Shown here: positions 21,413 to 30,502 of the stretch, piece after piece
Position numbering within the stretch: position 1 is the stretch's first letter
Layout: every line of letters starts with the position of its first letter
Assembly (NCBI GenBank): GCA_023052935.1
Contig: CM041298.1
Span: 18,521,371-18,585,370 of the forward strand
Direction of reading: 5' to 3'
Source of the DNA: Piezodorus guildinii
Lineage: Eukaryota; Arthropoda; Insecta; Hemiptera; Pentatomidae
Length of the DNA stretch: 64,000 nucleotides
Program-made: the position numbers and the translations under genes
The notes under the pieces: model-generated
What the model was told of the DNA's origin: nothing
The model's input: only the letters and a program-made list of their open reading frames with translations
Databases searched by the model: none

Positions 21413-22465
21413 TTTAAAAAAATTTATTTATTGGAATTTACAACTATATAATGGAATACAACAAGTAAATTCGAGTGAAATAAAAAAACACATAAAAAAC
21501 ACGTAGAGAAGCTTACTTATGGAAGCACTCTAAAAATATTCTAAACTAGTAGGTCTCGGGGCCATCTCCTTTTACGTCCTCCAGACGCCTCGGAGGACTA
21601 TCTGAAATTGAATTGGAAGGAAGGATTGAAACCAGAGGATTAGGGTGGGAATGGAGTTTGTCATGAAAGGAAGGATATCTAGATCGGGCCAAATCTTTAA
21701 CAGACGGGATATTAAGGTCTTTATGGTTCAGTTTATTAGTTTTAAAGTAAGGAGCATTGAGGATTTTGGATTGTAGGGATTGGATACGGGAAGAATTTGA
21801 TGGTTTAGTAGAGCCCCAAAGCTCTACTCCGTAAGTCCATATAGGTCATATGATAGCCATGTAGATGAGCCTTTTGTAGCTAAGTGGAAGATTAGAACGT
21901 TTGTCTAGTAAGTGTTGGAGTAGCCGAAAACGTCGAGCAGTTTCTTGTTGTTTCAGTATTGTATGAGGGTTCCAAGTAAGCCGTTTTTCAAGGTGGAGTC
22001 CTATATATCGGATCTGTTTAACAGGAACTAGCGGAATGTTATAGAAGGACACTGTAGGGCAGGATGTCATAGGTTTTCGACGAAGGGTAAAGGTAATTTG
22101 ATGGGATTTGTTGGAATTTATTTTAGTTCTCAAATTCTTACACCATAGGTCTCTAAAGTAGGGTTGGGGAGTTTGAGAGGCAATAGTTAGATCAGTATTG
22201 ACTGATAACACACAAGTTCATCAGATTAGCTAGAAAGGAAAGTGTTTAGATGGGACGGTATATCAGCTGTATAAACTGTGTGGAAGAATGATTCCTAGGA
22301 TACTGCCTTTATGAACACCAGCAAACTGACTAAAAATGGACGAATTATAATTATTTTGATTTACTTTGAAGGATCTGCCAGTGAGGTAAGTCTGAATGAT
22401 AAGGAAGTATGTGCGGGGAAGGAATTTACGGAGTTTTTAAGGCAATCCAGGGTGCCATACTTGAA
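21413..22465 (-). mobile_element. Jockey-1 copy, minus strand, degenerate
   Basis: 3' UTR start at ~21413 (AATTTACAACTATATAATGG; family form AATTTACAACTGTA...). It is then traceable on the minus strand through RT C-terminus, the YADD region and back to the region before it (RVWHPG area, ~22460). Several stops and frameshifts; the longest open piece is 22211-21846. 5'-truncated. Confidence 0.75.
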
Positions 22466-22575
22466 AAATCAACTTAAAGTAGAAAAAACAATTAAGTTAC
22501 TTTCGAGGAATTTCTAGATCTCCGTCAGAAAACAGCTCCCAGCTCCGAATAATGCTAGAGAGATAGATTTTGCCA

Positions 22576-23050
22576 GTACAGCAGCTGAGAGCTCCGACTC
22601 GACAAGAGGCACTAACACTCCAGCCATTGGGACCACTAATTCAGCCACGGGAATCATCACCGCTCCAGATGGGACCAAATTACACTATTCCGCCTCCCCA
22701 TAACGATCCAACAGGCTCCGATATGAGGAGAGGAATTTCTCAGCAGCCGTCTTCAGGTGAAAATTTATTCCTAATTTTGCAAATTATAAAAGGTTGAATA
22801 ATCTTATCCAGCCGCTGTTGAGCCTTCTCCTAGACCACGCTCACTTCACTCAAGCTATGAACTCTCAAAGAATGAGAGGGTCATTAAAAATCTAACACGA
22901 CATAAAAGGCTTCAATTGTTTAAAAAAATGCTGGACGACATATATAGACAACCTGACGAGAAGACGTGCTGCTGTGTACTATCACCCTTATGCTTGACAT
23001 GTTATTTTTTTTTTATTATTTCATATCCATCACTGGTTGCCACAATACTG
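22576..23050 (+). CDS. Candidate host exons with a short intron (unrecognised protein)
   Basis: A plausible internal exon starts after TTTTGCCAG (~22576) and ends at TCTTCAG/GTGAAA (22757). A ~55-bp intron ends in TTATCCAG (22812). Joining keeps the frame, and the next exon is open to TAA at 23056. The first part is Pro/Gln-rich (LQPLGPLIQP, YTIPPPHNDP). The second carries SYELSKNERVIKNLTRHKRL, a Lys-rich helix-like stretch, then a cysteine cluster (CCCVLSPLCLTC) and a hydrophobic run resembling a palmitoylated membrane tail. No family recognised. No upstream exon or promoter was identified, and unrelated repeats surround it. Could be chance or a decayed gene. Confidence 0.3.
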
Positions 23051-23087
23051 CTGACAGGTTCAAATCAATAAATCAAATGAAAAAAAA

Positions 23088-23580
23088 TCTGTTGCGGGCA
23101 ACACACAACTTTCGCTTACCTGGAATATATAAATTCGAAAAACAGGTAAATATATAAATTGAACGAATTCTATACCCAGCTAAAGGAAAAAACTGAAAAA
23201 ATATTTTTTAATGCATTTTTTTTTTCTTTTTCACTTAAGAACAGTAATATACATGTATAATATACCGTTGGAAAGCAAAAGATTTTAGAAGAAATATTAT
23301 CTCATACACAAGCTGTTAAAAGTTATTAGAAAGTGATGAAAAGCCGATAAAACTAACTGATTATTTTAGATAATAATATAATAGATATTTTAATAAAACA
23401 CATTTTTCTATAGAAATTCCGTTTAACTAATTCTTAATGGTTTCTAAAACATCTGTTCTATAGAAATTAATTAATTCATTAATATTTTCACTCATTTTTA
23501 TCTCTAACTGTATTTTAAAATTCTTAATTCGAATTTTATGAACGGAGGTAATTGAAAGTCGTGCGTTGAGCGCACTATAA
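23088..23580 (-). repeat. R1k copy with both inverted ends
   Basis: Left end CTGTTGCGGGCAACACACAAC (plus sense) and right end GTCGTGCGTTGAGCGCAC are inverted, with a shortened minus-orientation body between. This shows that complete R1k has terminal inverted repeats. Confidence 0.65.
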
Positions 23581-23999
23581 ATATCGTATGAATTTAGTAA
23601 TGTAGCACTATTATGAATGTCCGAATTAAGACAAATTGTAATATTACTAAATAAAGTTTGAAACAGTTAAGTTAATATAAAAGAGTATCAAGCTGACTAC
23701 AGACCGAAGGGAAAAAGGTATTTAATATTTGTTAAAGGTCTGGTCTCAAGAGCTCCAGAAAAACTGACACAGTCTGTCCAATTGAAGAGCTATCACTTTA
23801 CAAAGGTGACTTCATCGCGAACAGGGAGGTGTGAGTGACGCGTAGCACTGCACTTGAAGTCAGTCACTTCTGGATATCCTGTAGCATTTTTAATTGTATA
23901 GTCAACTATTCTGACAATTTTCACATGAAAAACAGAAATCTCGAATGCCTGAAAACTTTGTTTTCCCGGTACATATGCACTGGGACACATACGATAAAA
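23581..23999. other. Intergenic, no gene seen
   Basis: Mixed-composition sequence without recognised repeat landmarks. Short overlapping open frames on both strands near 23790-24000 show no domain. Confidence 0.45.
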
Positions 24000-24957
24000 T
24001 CTGGTGCGCGCAATACACGACTTTCACTTACCTCTATTATTTATATCAATTTAAATATGTGCAAACAAATTTATAAAAAAAATAAATTGTTAAAGAATTT
24101 TTTACTTTCACTGACTATATATAGTAAGGAAAAGTATTCCGATCGTGAAAATGTTCGAATTCCAGTTTTCAACGGAAATACACGTTTTAGGGTCCCCTGA
24201 GTCCAAATAACCAAGTCCCGCAAAAAGGTCTGTGTAACTCCCGGGCAGAAACGGTAAGTCCTGTGAAACTGAAATTTCATATTTAAGACAAATATACGCC
24301 CGAGACGTTACAAAAACTTTTTCATCAAAATGAGCTTACCAGAAGAGCCACATTATACCACGCATTTTGCACCTTTTTTCGATTTTCTCAAAATTTTGAT
24401 TAAACTCACCTATATCGATTTTAAACTTAATGGGCTTTAATATCATGTAGTTTTCATTCTGATTAAAAAGGTTTGACAGGGCTTAAATGCTGACATGTTT
24501 TTCTTGTAAAGTACCTTTAATTTTGTAGATTTTATAAAAATAAATATATTATCTTGTTACCACCAATGAAAAACACATGAAAAACACAAGTTGAACGAAT
24601 TCGATATCCAACTAAAGGAAAAAAACTGAAAAAAATATTTTTTTAATGCTTTTTTTTTGTTTTTTAACTTAAGAACAGTAATATACATGTATAATATACC
24701 GTTGGAAAGCTAAAGATTTTAGAAGAAATACAATCTCATACACAAGCTTTTAAAAGTTAATAGAGAGTGATGAAAAGCCGATAAAACTAACTGATTATTT
24801 TATATAAAAATATAATAGATTTTTTAATAATACACATGTTTCTATAGAAATTCCATTTTACTAATCATTTAATGGTTTCACTCATATTTTAAAATTCTCT
24901 AATCGATTTTAAAAACGGAGGTAAGTGAAAAAACTCGTGCGTTACCCGCACCAGATT
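24000..24957 (-). repeat. R1k copy with both terminal inverted repeats
   Basis: Left AAATCTGGTGCGCGCAATAC and right GTTACCCGCACCAGATTT form an inverted pair. The palindrome ACTATATATAGT (~24113) lies ~110 bp inside the left end. At ~957 bp it is the best size estimate for an intact R1k. Confidence 0.75.
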
Positions 24958-25480
24958 TTTTTGTTTGAACGTGATAACCTCAGAAGCTACTGGTTCCAAT
25001 TGAAAAATCTTTTTGTGTTGTATAGTCCATTTATCGAGGAAGGCTATTGGCTATATAACATCACGCTGTGACCACTAGAAGTCAAGGATCAGTGGAAAAT
25101 GTGGAAAAACGGGGGAAATTAACTTCTCATCCCAATGATTCCAAATGATTTACCTTTTAACTTTAAAATAATTCAATTTCCAGTAGTTATCTTTTATCGT
25201 AAAAGATCTTTTGTCGTGATTTTTGGGTTCAGCTATTGCACACTTTCCTCCTAACATTGTATAGTGAGTAACAACTCTTTAAAAACAGAACAAATTAGTC
25301 AAAGACAAGTAAGTTACATAATTCTATTGAATTCCGAATACTTTTGAAACTCACTGTATATGTCGCATTGTCAAGATCGGGTTGCGGAGAAAATCAGTAT
25401 GTTCTTCTTCCACAAGAAAATAAAACTAAAGTATCATTAACGCAGAAGTACATTAAAATATATTATTTAAAAAACTTCTT
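24958..25480. other. Spacer before Jockey insertion
   Basis: Positions 25000-25130 (CTCAGAAGCTACTGG..., GAGGAAGGCTATTGGCTATA) resemble the 3' region of RTE-type elements. The GAAGTCGCGGGCAACAGCTAGT ending at 28086 may be its other side, split by the Jockey-1 insertion. Confidence 0.35.
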
Positions 25481-27886
25481 TCAACTCGTCCTTTCCATCT
25501 TACACTCTCAGCTGTATACTGTCCTCCTGGTAACTCCCTTTCCTCTAATCAACTTGAAACCCTCTTCCGATCCTTAGGACCGCGCTTCATTGCTGGAGGA
25601 GACTATAACGCCAAACACCAACGATGGGGTTGCCGGACAACCAACTCCCGTGGTAATGTCCTTTCTCGAGTCTCTACCTCCAATTGCTATACTATCCTTT
25701 CTCCTACGAGCCCAACATATTGGCCAACATCCCTCAAAAAACGTCCTGATATCCTTGATATATTTGTTTCCTCTCAGATATCTTCCTCCCAATCCACAAT
25801 AAAATCCCTAAATGACCTGTCATCTGATCATAGCCCAGTTTTGCTTTCCTTGCACTCGAGCCTTGTTCCTAAACCCACCATTCCCTCTCTGATTACAGGA
25901 CGAGTGGACTGGGACGGATTCAGATGTGACTTGGAAACCAAACTGAACTTAAGGATCCCACTTAAGACTAAACATGATATTGATAAAGCCGTTGACCATC
26001 TGACTGACTCAATTAGCAATAGCATACTTGACAACACTTCAACCATTACTACTACTAACTCACAGGAGACTACCTTGCCACAGCACATTCGAATCTTATT
26101 AAGGGAAAAACGCAGGGCAAGATCGAAGTGGCATAGGACTAGATACCCATCAGACAAAACTTATTATAATAAACTGACTAACAGACTAAAATCAGAAATC
26201 AGAAAAATAAAAATTCAAAACTTACTCAACTTCACCGAAAAACTTACTACTACAGACAGATCATTATGGATGACAACAAAAAAGCTACTAAAGTTCAAAA
26301 ACTGTAATCATCCACTCCTAACTGATTCCCGTATCTGGACAAGATCTGATGAAGAGAAGGCCCAGATATTCGGTCAGCACCTTTTTAGAACCTTTAATCC
26401 ACATCCAGATATCCATAATCCCGGGCACACTAAGTTTATAGAAGATGAATTAGATATCCCACTCCAAATGGTCCTTCCTCCTAAAGCGTTCCATCCTTCG
26501 GAAATATCTAACATCATTCAGAGTTTACCATCCCGCAAAGCTCCTGGGCATGATCTTATAACTTCCCATATTTTAAAACTACTTCCTCGAAAAGCTATCC
26601 TATATCTCACTTACATATATAATTCCGTACTCCGTTCCACATACTTTCCTGCTTCCTGGAAATTATCCATTGTCAAAATGATACCCAAACCTAAGAAACC
26701 GCCAGAAAATCCATCTTCTTACCGTCCCATCTCACTTTTACCAATCATGGGAAAAATCTTGGAAAAGCTTATACTGAAACGCCTGTATCCCATCCTTGAT
26801 ACTAATTCCATAATTCCTCATCATCAATTAGGATTCAGAACGTCCCACTCCACTATCCAGCAATGTCATCGTGTGGTGGACGTTGTATCGTCTACATTGG
26901 AGCGCGGCTTGTATTGTACGGGAGCCTTCCTCGACGTGGAACAGGCCTTTGACCGAGTCTGGCACCCAGGGTTGCTTTACAAGCTCCGCAAATTCCTCCC
27001 CCCAACATACTTCCTTATTATCCAGTCCTACCTCACTGACAGATCCTTCAAAGTCAATCATAATAATTCCTATTCATCCATTTTTAGTCAGTTTGCTGGT
27101 GTTCCTCAAGGCAGTATCCTAGGACCCATTCTTTACACCGTTTATACAGCTGATATCCCTTCCCATCCTAACACTTTCCTTTCTACCTATGCTGATGACA
27201 CTTGTGTGTTATCAGTCAATACTGATCCAACTATTGCCTCTCAAACTCTCCAATCCCACCTCAGAGACCTTGAGGTATGGTGTCAGAACTGGAGAATTAA
27301 AATTAATGCCAACAAATCCAACCAAATTACCTTTACCCTTCGTCGTAAACCTATGACATCCTGCCCTACTGTCTCCTTCAATAATACTCCTCTTGTTCCG
27401 GTTGAACAGATCCGATATCTAGGACTGCACCTTGACAAACGCCTTACTTGGAATCCTCACACAAGACTGAAACGACAGGAAACTGCACGACGTTTTCGAC
27501 TTCTTCAACACTTACTAGACAAACGTTCTAATCTTCCACTTAACTACAAAAGACTTATCTACATGACTATCATAAGGCCGATATGGACTTACGGAGTGGA
27601 GCTTTGGGGCTCTACTAAACCATCGAATTCTTCCCGTATCCAATCCCTACAATCCAAAATCCTTCGTAAAATCCTAAATGCTCCTTATTTTGTCACGAAC
27701 AAACTTATCCATAAAGACCTCAACGTTCCGTATGTTGCTGATTTGGCCCGATCTAGATACCATTCCTTTCATGACAAACTCCATTCCCACCCTAATCCTC
27801 TTGTTTCAATACTTTCTTCCTCCTCAATTCCTGACAATCCTCCGAGGCGTCTGAAAAGAAGATGGCTTCGAGACCTTCTAGTGTAG
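25457..27886 (+). CDS. Jockey ORF2 (partial AP endonuclease + reverse transcriptase)
   Basis: Open for ~810 codons; no true initiator because the element is 5'-truncated (the first ~24 nt are target DNA). N-terminal part: AVYCPPGNSLSS, FIAGGDYNAKHQRWGCR (endonuclease Asp/Asn), PTYWPTSLKKRPDILDIF and SSDHSPVLL (catalytic SDH). RT follows: SYRPISLLPIMGKILEKLI, GAFLDVEQAFDRVWH, GVPQGSILGPILYTVYTADI and catalytic YADD (27188-27199). The C-terminus has RPIWTYGVELWG, the NAPYFV(T/S)N signature and ends RRLKRRWLRDLLV. It would nick DNA and reverse-transcribe element RNA in the nucleus, but the endonuclease is incomplete so it cannot mobilise itself. Confidence 0.88.
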   Translation, partial: NILFKKLLSTRPFHLTLSAVYCPPGNSLSSNQLETLFRSLGPRFIAGGDYNAKHQRWGCRTTNSRGNVLSRVSTSNCYTILSPTSPTYWPTSLKKRPDILDIFVSSQISSSQSTIKSLNDLSSDHSPVLLSLHSSLVPKPTIPSLITGRVDWDGFRCDLETKLNLRIPLKTKHDIDKAVDHLTDSISNSILDNTSTITTTNSQETTLPQHIRILLREKRRARSKWHRTRYPSDKTYYNKLTNRLKSEIRKIKIQNLLNFTEKLTTTDRSLWMTTKKLLKFKNCNHPLLTDSRIWTRSDEEKAQIFGQHLFRTFNPHPDIHNPGHTKFIEDELDIPLQMVLPPKAFHPSEISNIIQSLPSRKAPGHDLITSHILKLLPRKAILYLTYIYNSVLRSTYFPASWKLSIVKMIPKPKKPPENPSSYRPISLLPIMGKILEKLILKRLYPILDTNSIIPHHQLGFRTSHSTIQQCHRVVDVVSSTLERGLYCTGAFLDVEQAFDRVWHPGLLYKLRKFLPPTYFLIIQSYLTDRSFKVNHNNSYSSIFSQFAGVPQGSILGPILYTVYTADIPSHPNTFLSTYADDTCVLSVNTDPTIASQTLQSHLRDLEVWCQNWRIKINANKSNQITFTLRRKPMTSCPTVSFNNTPLVPVEQIRYLGLHLDKRLTWNPHTRLKRQETARRFRLLQHLLDKRSNLPLNYKRLIYMTIIRPIWTYGVELWGSTKPSNSSRIQSLQSKILRKILNAPYFVTNKLIHKDLNVPYVADLARSRYHSFHDKLHSHPNPLVSILSSSSIPDNPPRRLKRRWLRDLLV

Positions 27887-28022
27887 AAAAGTTACAGAAG
27901 TGCTGCCATTGGGTAGTTCTTCTTCAAGTTTGTATCACGCCATTTAACTTTTGTCACATTTACTTGTTGTACCTTGAAGTACAGTTGTAAATTTCAATAA
28001 ATGATGTTAAAAAAAAAAAAAA
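25481..28022 (+). mobile_element. Jockey-1 retrotransposon, longest copy, with target duplication
   Basis: A 2.5-kb plus-strand Jockey-clade element, 5'-truncated within the AP-endonuclease domain. It has one uninterrupted ORF, a ~130-bp 3' UTR with AATAAA and a poly(A) tail. AAAAAACTTCTT at 25469-25480 and 28023-28034 is the target duplication. It serves as the reference for the other Jockey-1 fragments in the window. The intact frame and clean duplication indicate recent insertion. Confidence 0.9.
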
Positions 28023-28034
28023 AAAAAACTTCTT

Positions 28035-28523
28035 GATCGCGATCATAACAGAAATTGACGCAAACGAAGTCGCGGGCAACAGCTAGTCTATTATATCTGA
28101 GGCGGTCGTGAAAAAACTAGATAATTCTAGTTATATCAAAAATTAGTTAACTCCACGTATCACCCCCTCATGCTGTCTCGCACGTCGTGTTAAATTGGCT
28201 TAAGAAATTTCTTGGTGGAAGAAATTTTTAGGTGGAATGAAGGCTGTATTTTATAACTCTATTTTGGGTATTACGTAAAGTTCAAGCCGCTCGCCTGTAG
28301 TTTTTGAATTGATCTTCACAGCGGAGGTAAGTGAAAGTCGTATATTGCACTCACCAGATTCTTTTAAAAATAATTTATTGATATTTACAACTGTATTTGA
28401 TGATACACGTAAATATTCTATAGGTTAATTTAGAGCCTCTGTAAGTGATAAAGAGCCAAAAAAACAGTAAGAAATAGGACTTTTTTAACCCATTTATTTA
28501 TTTTTTTTTTTATTGAGATATAT
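28035..28523. other. Spacer with repeat ends
   Basis: Contains an RTE-type terminus (GAAGTCGCGGGCAACAGCTAGT, 28065-28086), an R1k minus-orientation terminus (28320-28362, GGAGGTAAGTGAAAGTCG), and a short Jockey-1 3' remnant (28372-28400). The last part, rich in T at 28490-28511, is the host site of the provirus. Confidence 0.5.
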
Positions 28524-28824
28524 AATTTTGGTGTTCGTGCTCGTTATTGTAAAAAAAAATATTTTATTTATTCAAAAGTTACAAAATATCGATAATAACA
28601 CTTTAAAAGACAATAATGACAATCTTGATAATAACAATATGGCTATACTAGATCTGACATAGATTACGTACCGTAATTACTGCGAGGACTTGAAGAGAGA
28701 GAGTGAGTGCCTGTATACCCTGGGAGAAGGGACAGGGTATATAAAGGTTAATAGGACTGCTGAATAAGATTCAAGGAATATGGTGTGATCTGCAGGTGCA
28801 CTATGGCCTCATGGTGGCGTGACT
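28524..28824 (-). repeat. 3' LTR of provirus
   Basis: 301 bp; minus sense begins AGTCACGCCACC and ends ACCAAAATT. Holds a TATATA box (rc of GGGTATATAAAGG, ~28737) and AATAAA (rc of TTTATT, ~28566). Confidence 0.92.
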
Positions 28825-28864
28825 CCTCCGTCCTTATGAGAGTGAAGCCCACTGAACTCTAAAT

Positions 28865-30502
28865 TTAAGGATTTGGGACGGTTTGTCTATTCTGTAAATA
28901 TTGAAACCAAGCTCTGGCTCTGCCATCAAAACATTCAGGTGGTTGAGGATGGGTACTTGGATTATCATTTGAAGGATTAGAACACAGTAATTCCAGTTTA
29001 CAATACTGACGATAAAGATTATAGCATAAAAGATATAAACATATTACATAAAATATATAAGAAATAAATTGGGATACAGTTATATCATAAGGTTCTAATT
29101 CTTCTATTTCTATATTACTTAAGTCTATTTGTTGTAATTCCTCAAAAGTAAAATTTGTTGATACAATAGTTTTATTATTAACAGAATGATAGGAAATAAA
29201 AGGAATATTTACATTGTCAACATAAGAAAGTGGTACATTTATATTTACAAATTTCTCTTTTTCATTAAGATTAAGGAGGCTAGTAGATGGTAGATGATAC
29301 ATTTGTGTGTTTGTTACACTAGTTGTTACATTGCTAATATTAAAGGTTAAATATTGGTGTAATGTGGGTATAAGTTTGATTATAGGGTTTGTTCTTATTT
29401 CTACAGCTTTACAATCATTTAATTCTATATTCTTACATAATTCTAAAATACATTTGTCCTTAATCTCTATCATGTCTTTACAGTAATGATGATTATTGAA
29501 TTTAATACAATTTCCATTGTAAAACGAATTTTTAAATCTAATGATTAGTTGTTCTTTAATCTTTAGAGTAATGACTTTATTATTCCTTGTAACTGGATAT
29601 GACATAGCATAATAAGTTGTTTTTGGCAATGATTTCAAAGGGATTTTAATAAAATAATAAATTAATCCTGTATCTGATAGGGAACAAAATGTGGAGCTAA
29701 GTAACCAGTTTAATTCTACATTTTCTGTGATTGGTTCTCCGAACGGTATGTTTAATTGTTCTAGTTCTCTAGTCGTTAATATGCTTGGATGGGTAATTCC
29801 TAATTTACATTGTTCTAAGGAAAATTCTATATCATTTAATTGATTTTCTACTAAATCTAATACGGCTAATAAATCATGATACATTAACTTAGTAAGAGCT
29901 AAATCTGTAAAATTATTTATTTTTTCTATACTATCCTTATATTTATTTAAAACAATTATTTCTTTATTAAGTTTAGATGTTAATTCTTTATTTAATCCTA
30001 ATCTAACATTTTCATTATGCTCTATGTGATACATATTTCTCTCGATTTTATTTAAAATATTATCATACTTTTCTTTGTCATCGGCGTCCATATTGCCGGT
30101 GAGCCAACTAATAGCATTGCCTAGTCCGTTAATTAAACCTCTTTTTGATCGGTTATTCCGATTTATATTTACAATATGATTAATTTTTTCTAATATCTTG
30201 TTATATTTTTGTTCAATAATATTATGCAAAGTTTTATATTCATTACTAATTGTTAATACGTCAATGCTAATCTTAAGGGTTTGAATTTCTCTTGTTAAAT
30301 TTGTAAGATTCTTATAATGTAAAAATGTGTACCAATCTTCAATTATAAAAGATGGATTAATTTGTACGATGGATGCTCCTGGTCCGTCAGATAAATCTTG
30401 TATTAGCAGGGTCTGTATCTGAACCGTAAGCGCTGCGATCAGAAGATACTTGAAACAATTCGTCGTCGAACTCAAAGTCATCTTGGCTGACTCCTGTAAC
30501 AT
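28865..30502 (-). CDS. env: Env-like fusion glycoprotein
   Basis: A 545-codon ORF whose start overlaps the last 116 bp of pol. It is presumably translated from a spliced mRNA as in errantiviruses. A hydrophobic N-terminal segment (about 16-32) fits a signal peptide. A furin-type site RSKR at residues 118-121 is followed directly by GLINGLGNAISWLTGN, matching the fusion-peptide region of errantivirus/baculovirus F-type proteins. Heptad-like helical sequence follows. Many N-glycosylation sequons occur. A membrane anchor lies at ~479-497 (FISYIFYVICLYLLCYNLY), then a ~48-residue tail. It would sit in the envelope and mediate membrane fusion. No break is seen. The family assignment is from motifs only. 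Confidence 0.85.
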   Translation of the reverse strand: MLQESAKMTLSSTTNCFKYLLIAALTVQIQTLLIQDLSDGPGASIVQINPSFIIEDWYTFLHYKNLTNLTREIQTLKISIDVLTISNEYKTLHNIIEQKYNKILEKINHIVNINRNNRSKRGLINGLGNAISWLTGNMDADDKEKYDNILNKIERNMYHIEHNENVRLGLNKELTSKLNKEIIVLNKYKDSIEKINNFTDLALTKLMYHDLLAVLDLVENQLNDIEFSLEQCKLGITHPSILTTRELEQLNIPFGEPITENVELNWLLSSTFCSLSDTGLIYYFIKIPLKSLPKTTYYAMSYPVTRNNKVITLKIKEQLIIRFKNSFYNGNCIKFNNHHYCKDMIEIKDKCILELCKNIELNDCKAVEIRTNPIIKLIPTLHQYLTFNISNVTTSVTNTQMYHLPSTSLLNLNEKEKFVNINVPLSYVDNVNIPFISYHSVNNKTIVSTNFTFEELQQIDLSNIEIEELEPYDITVSQFISYIFYVICLYLLCYNLYRQYCKLELLCSNPSNDNPSTHPQPPECFDGRARAWFQYLQNRQTVPNP

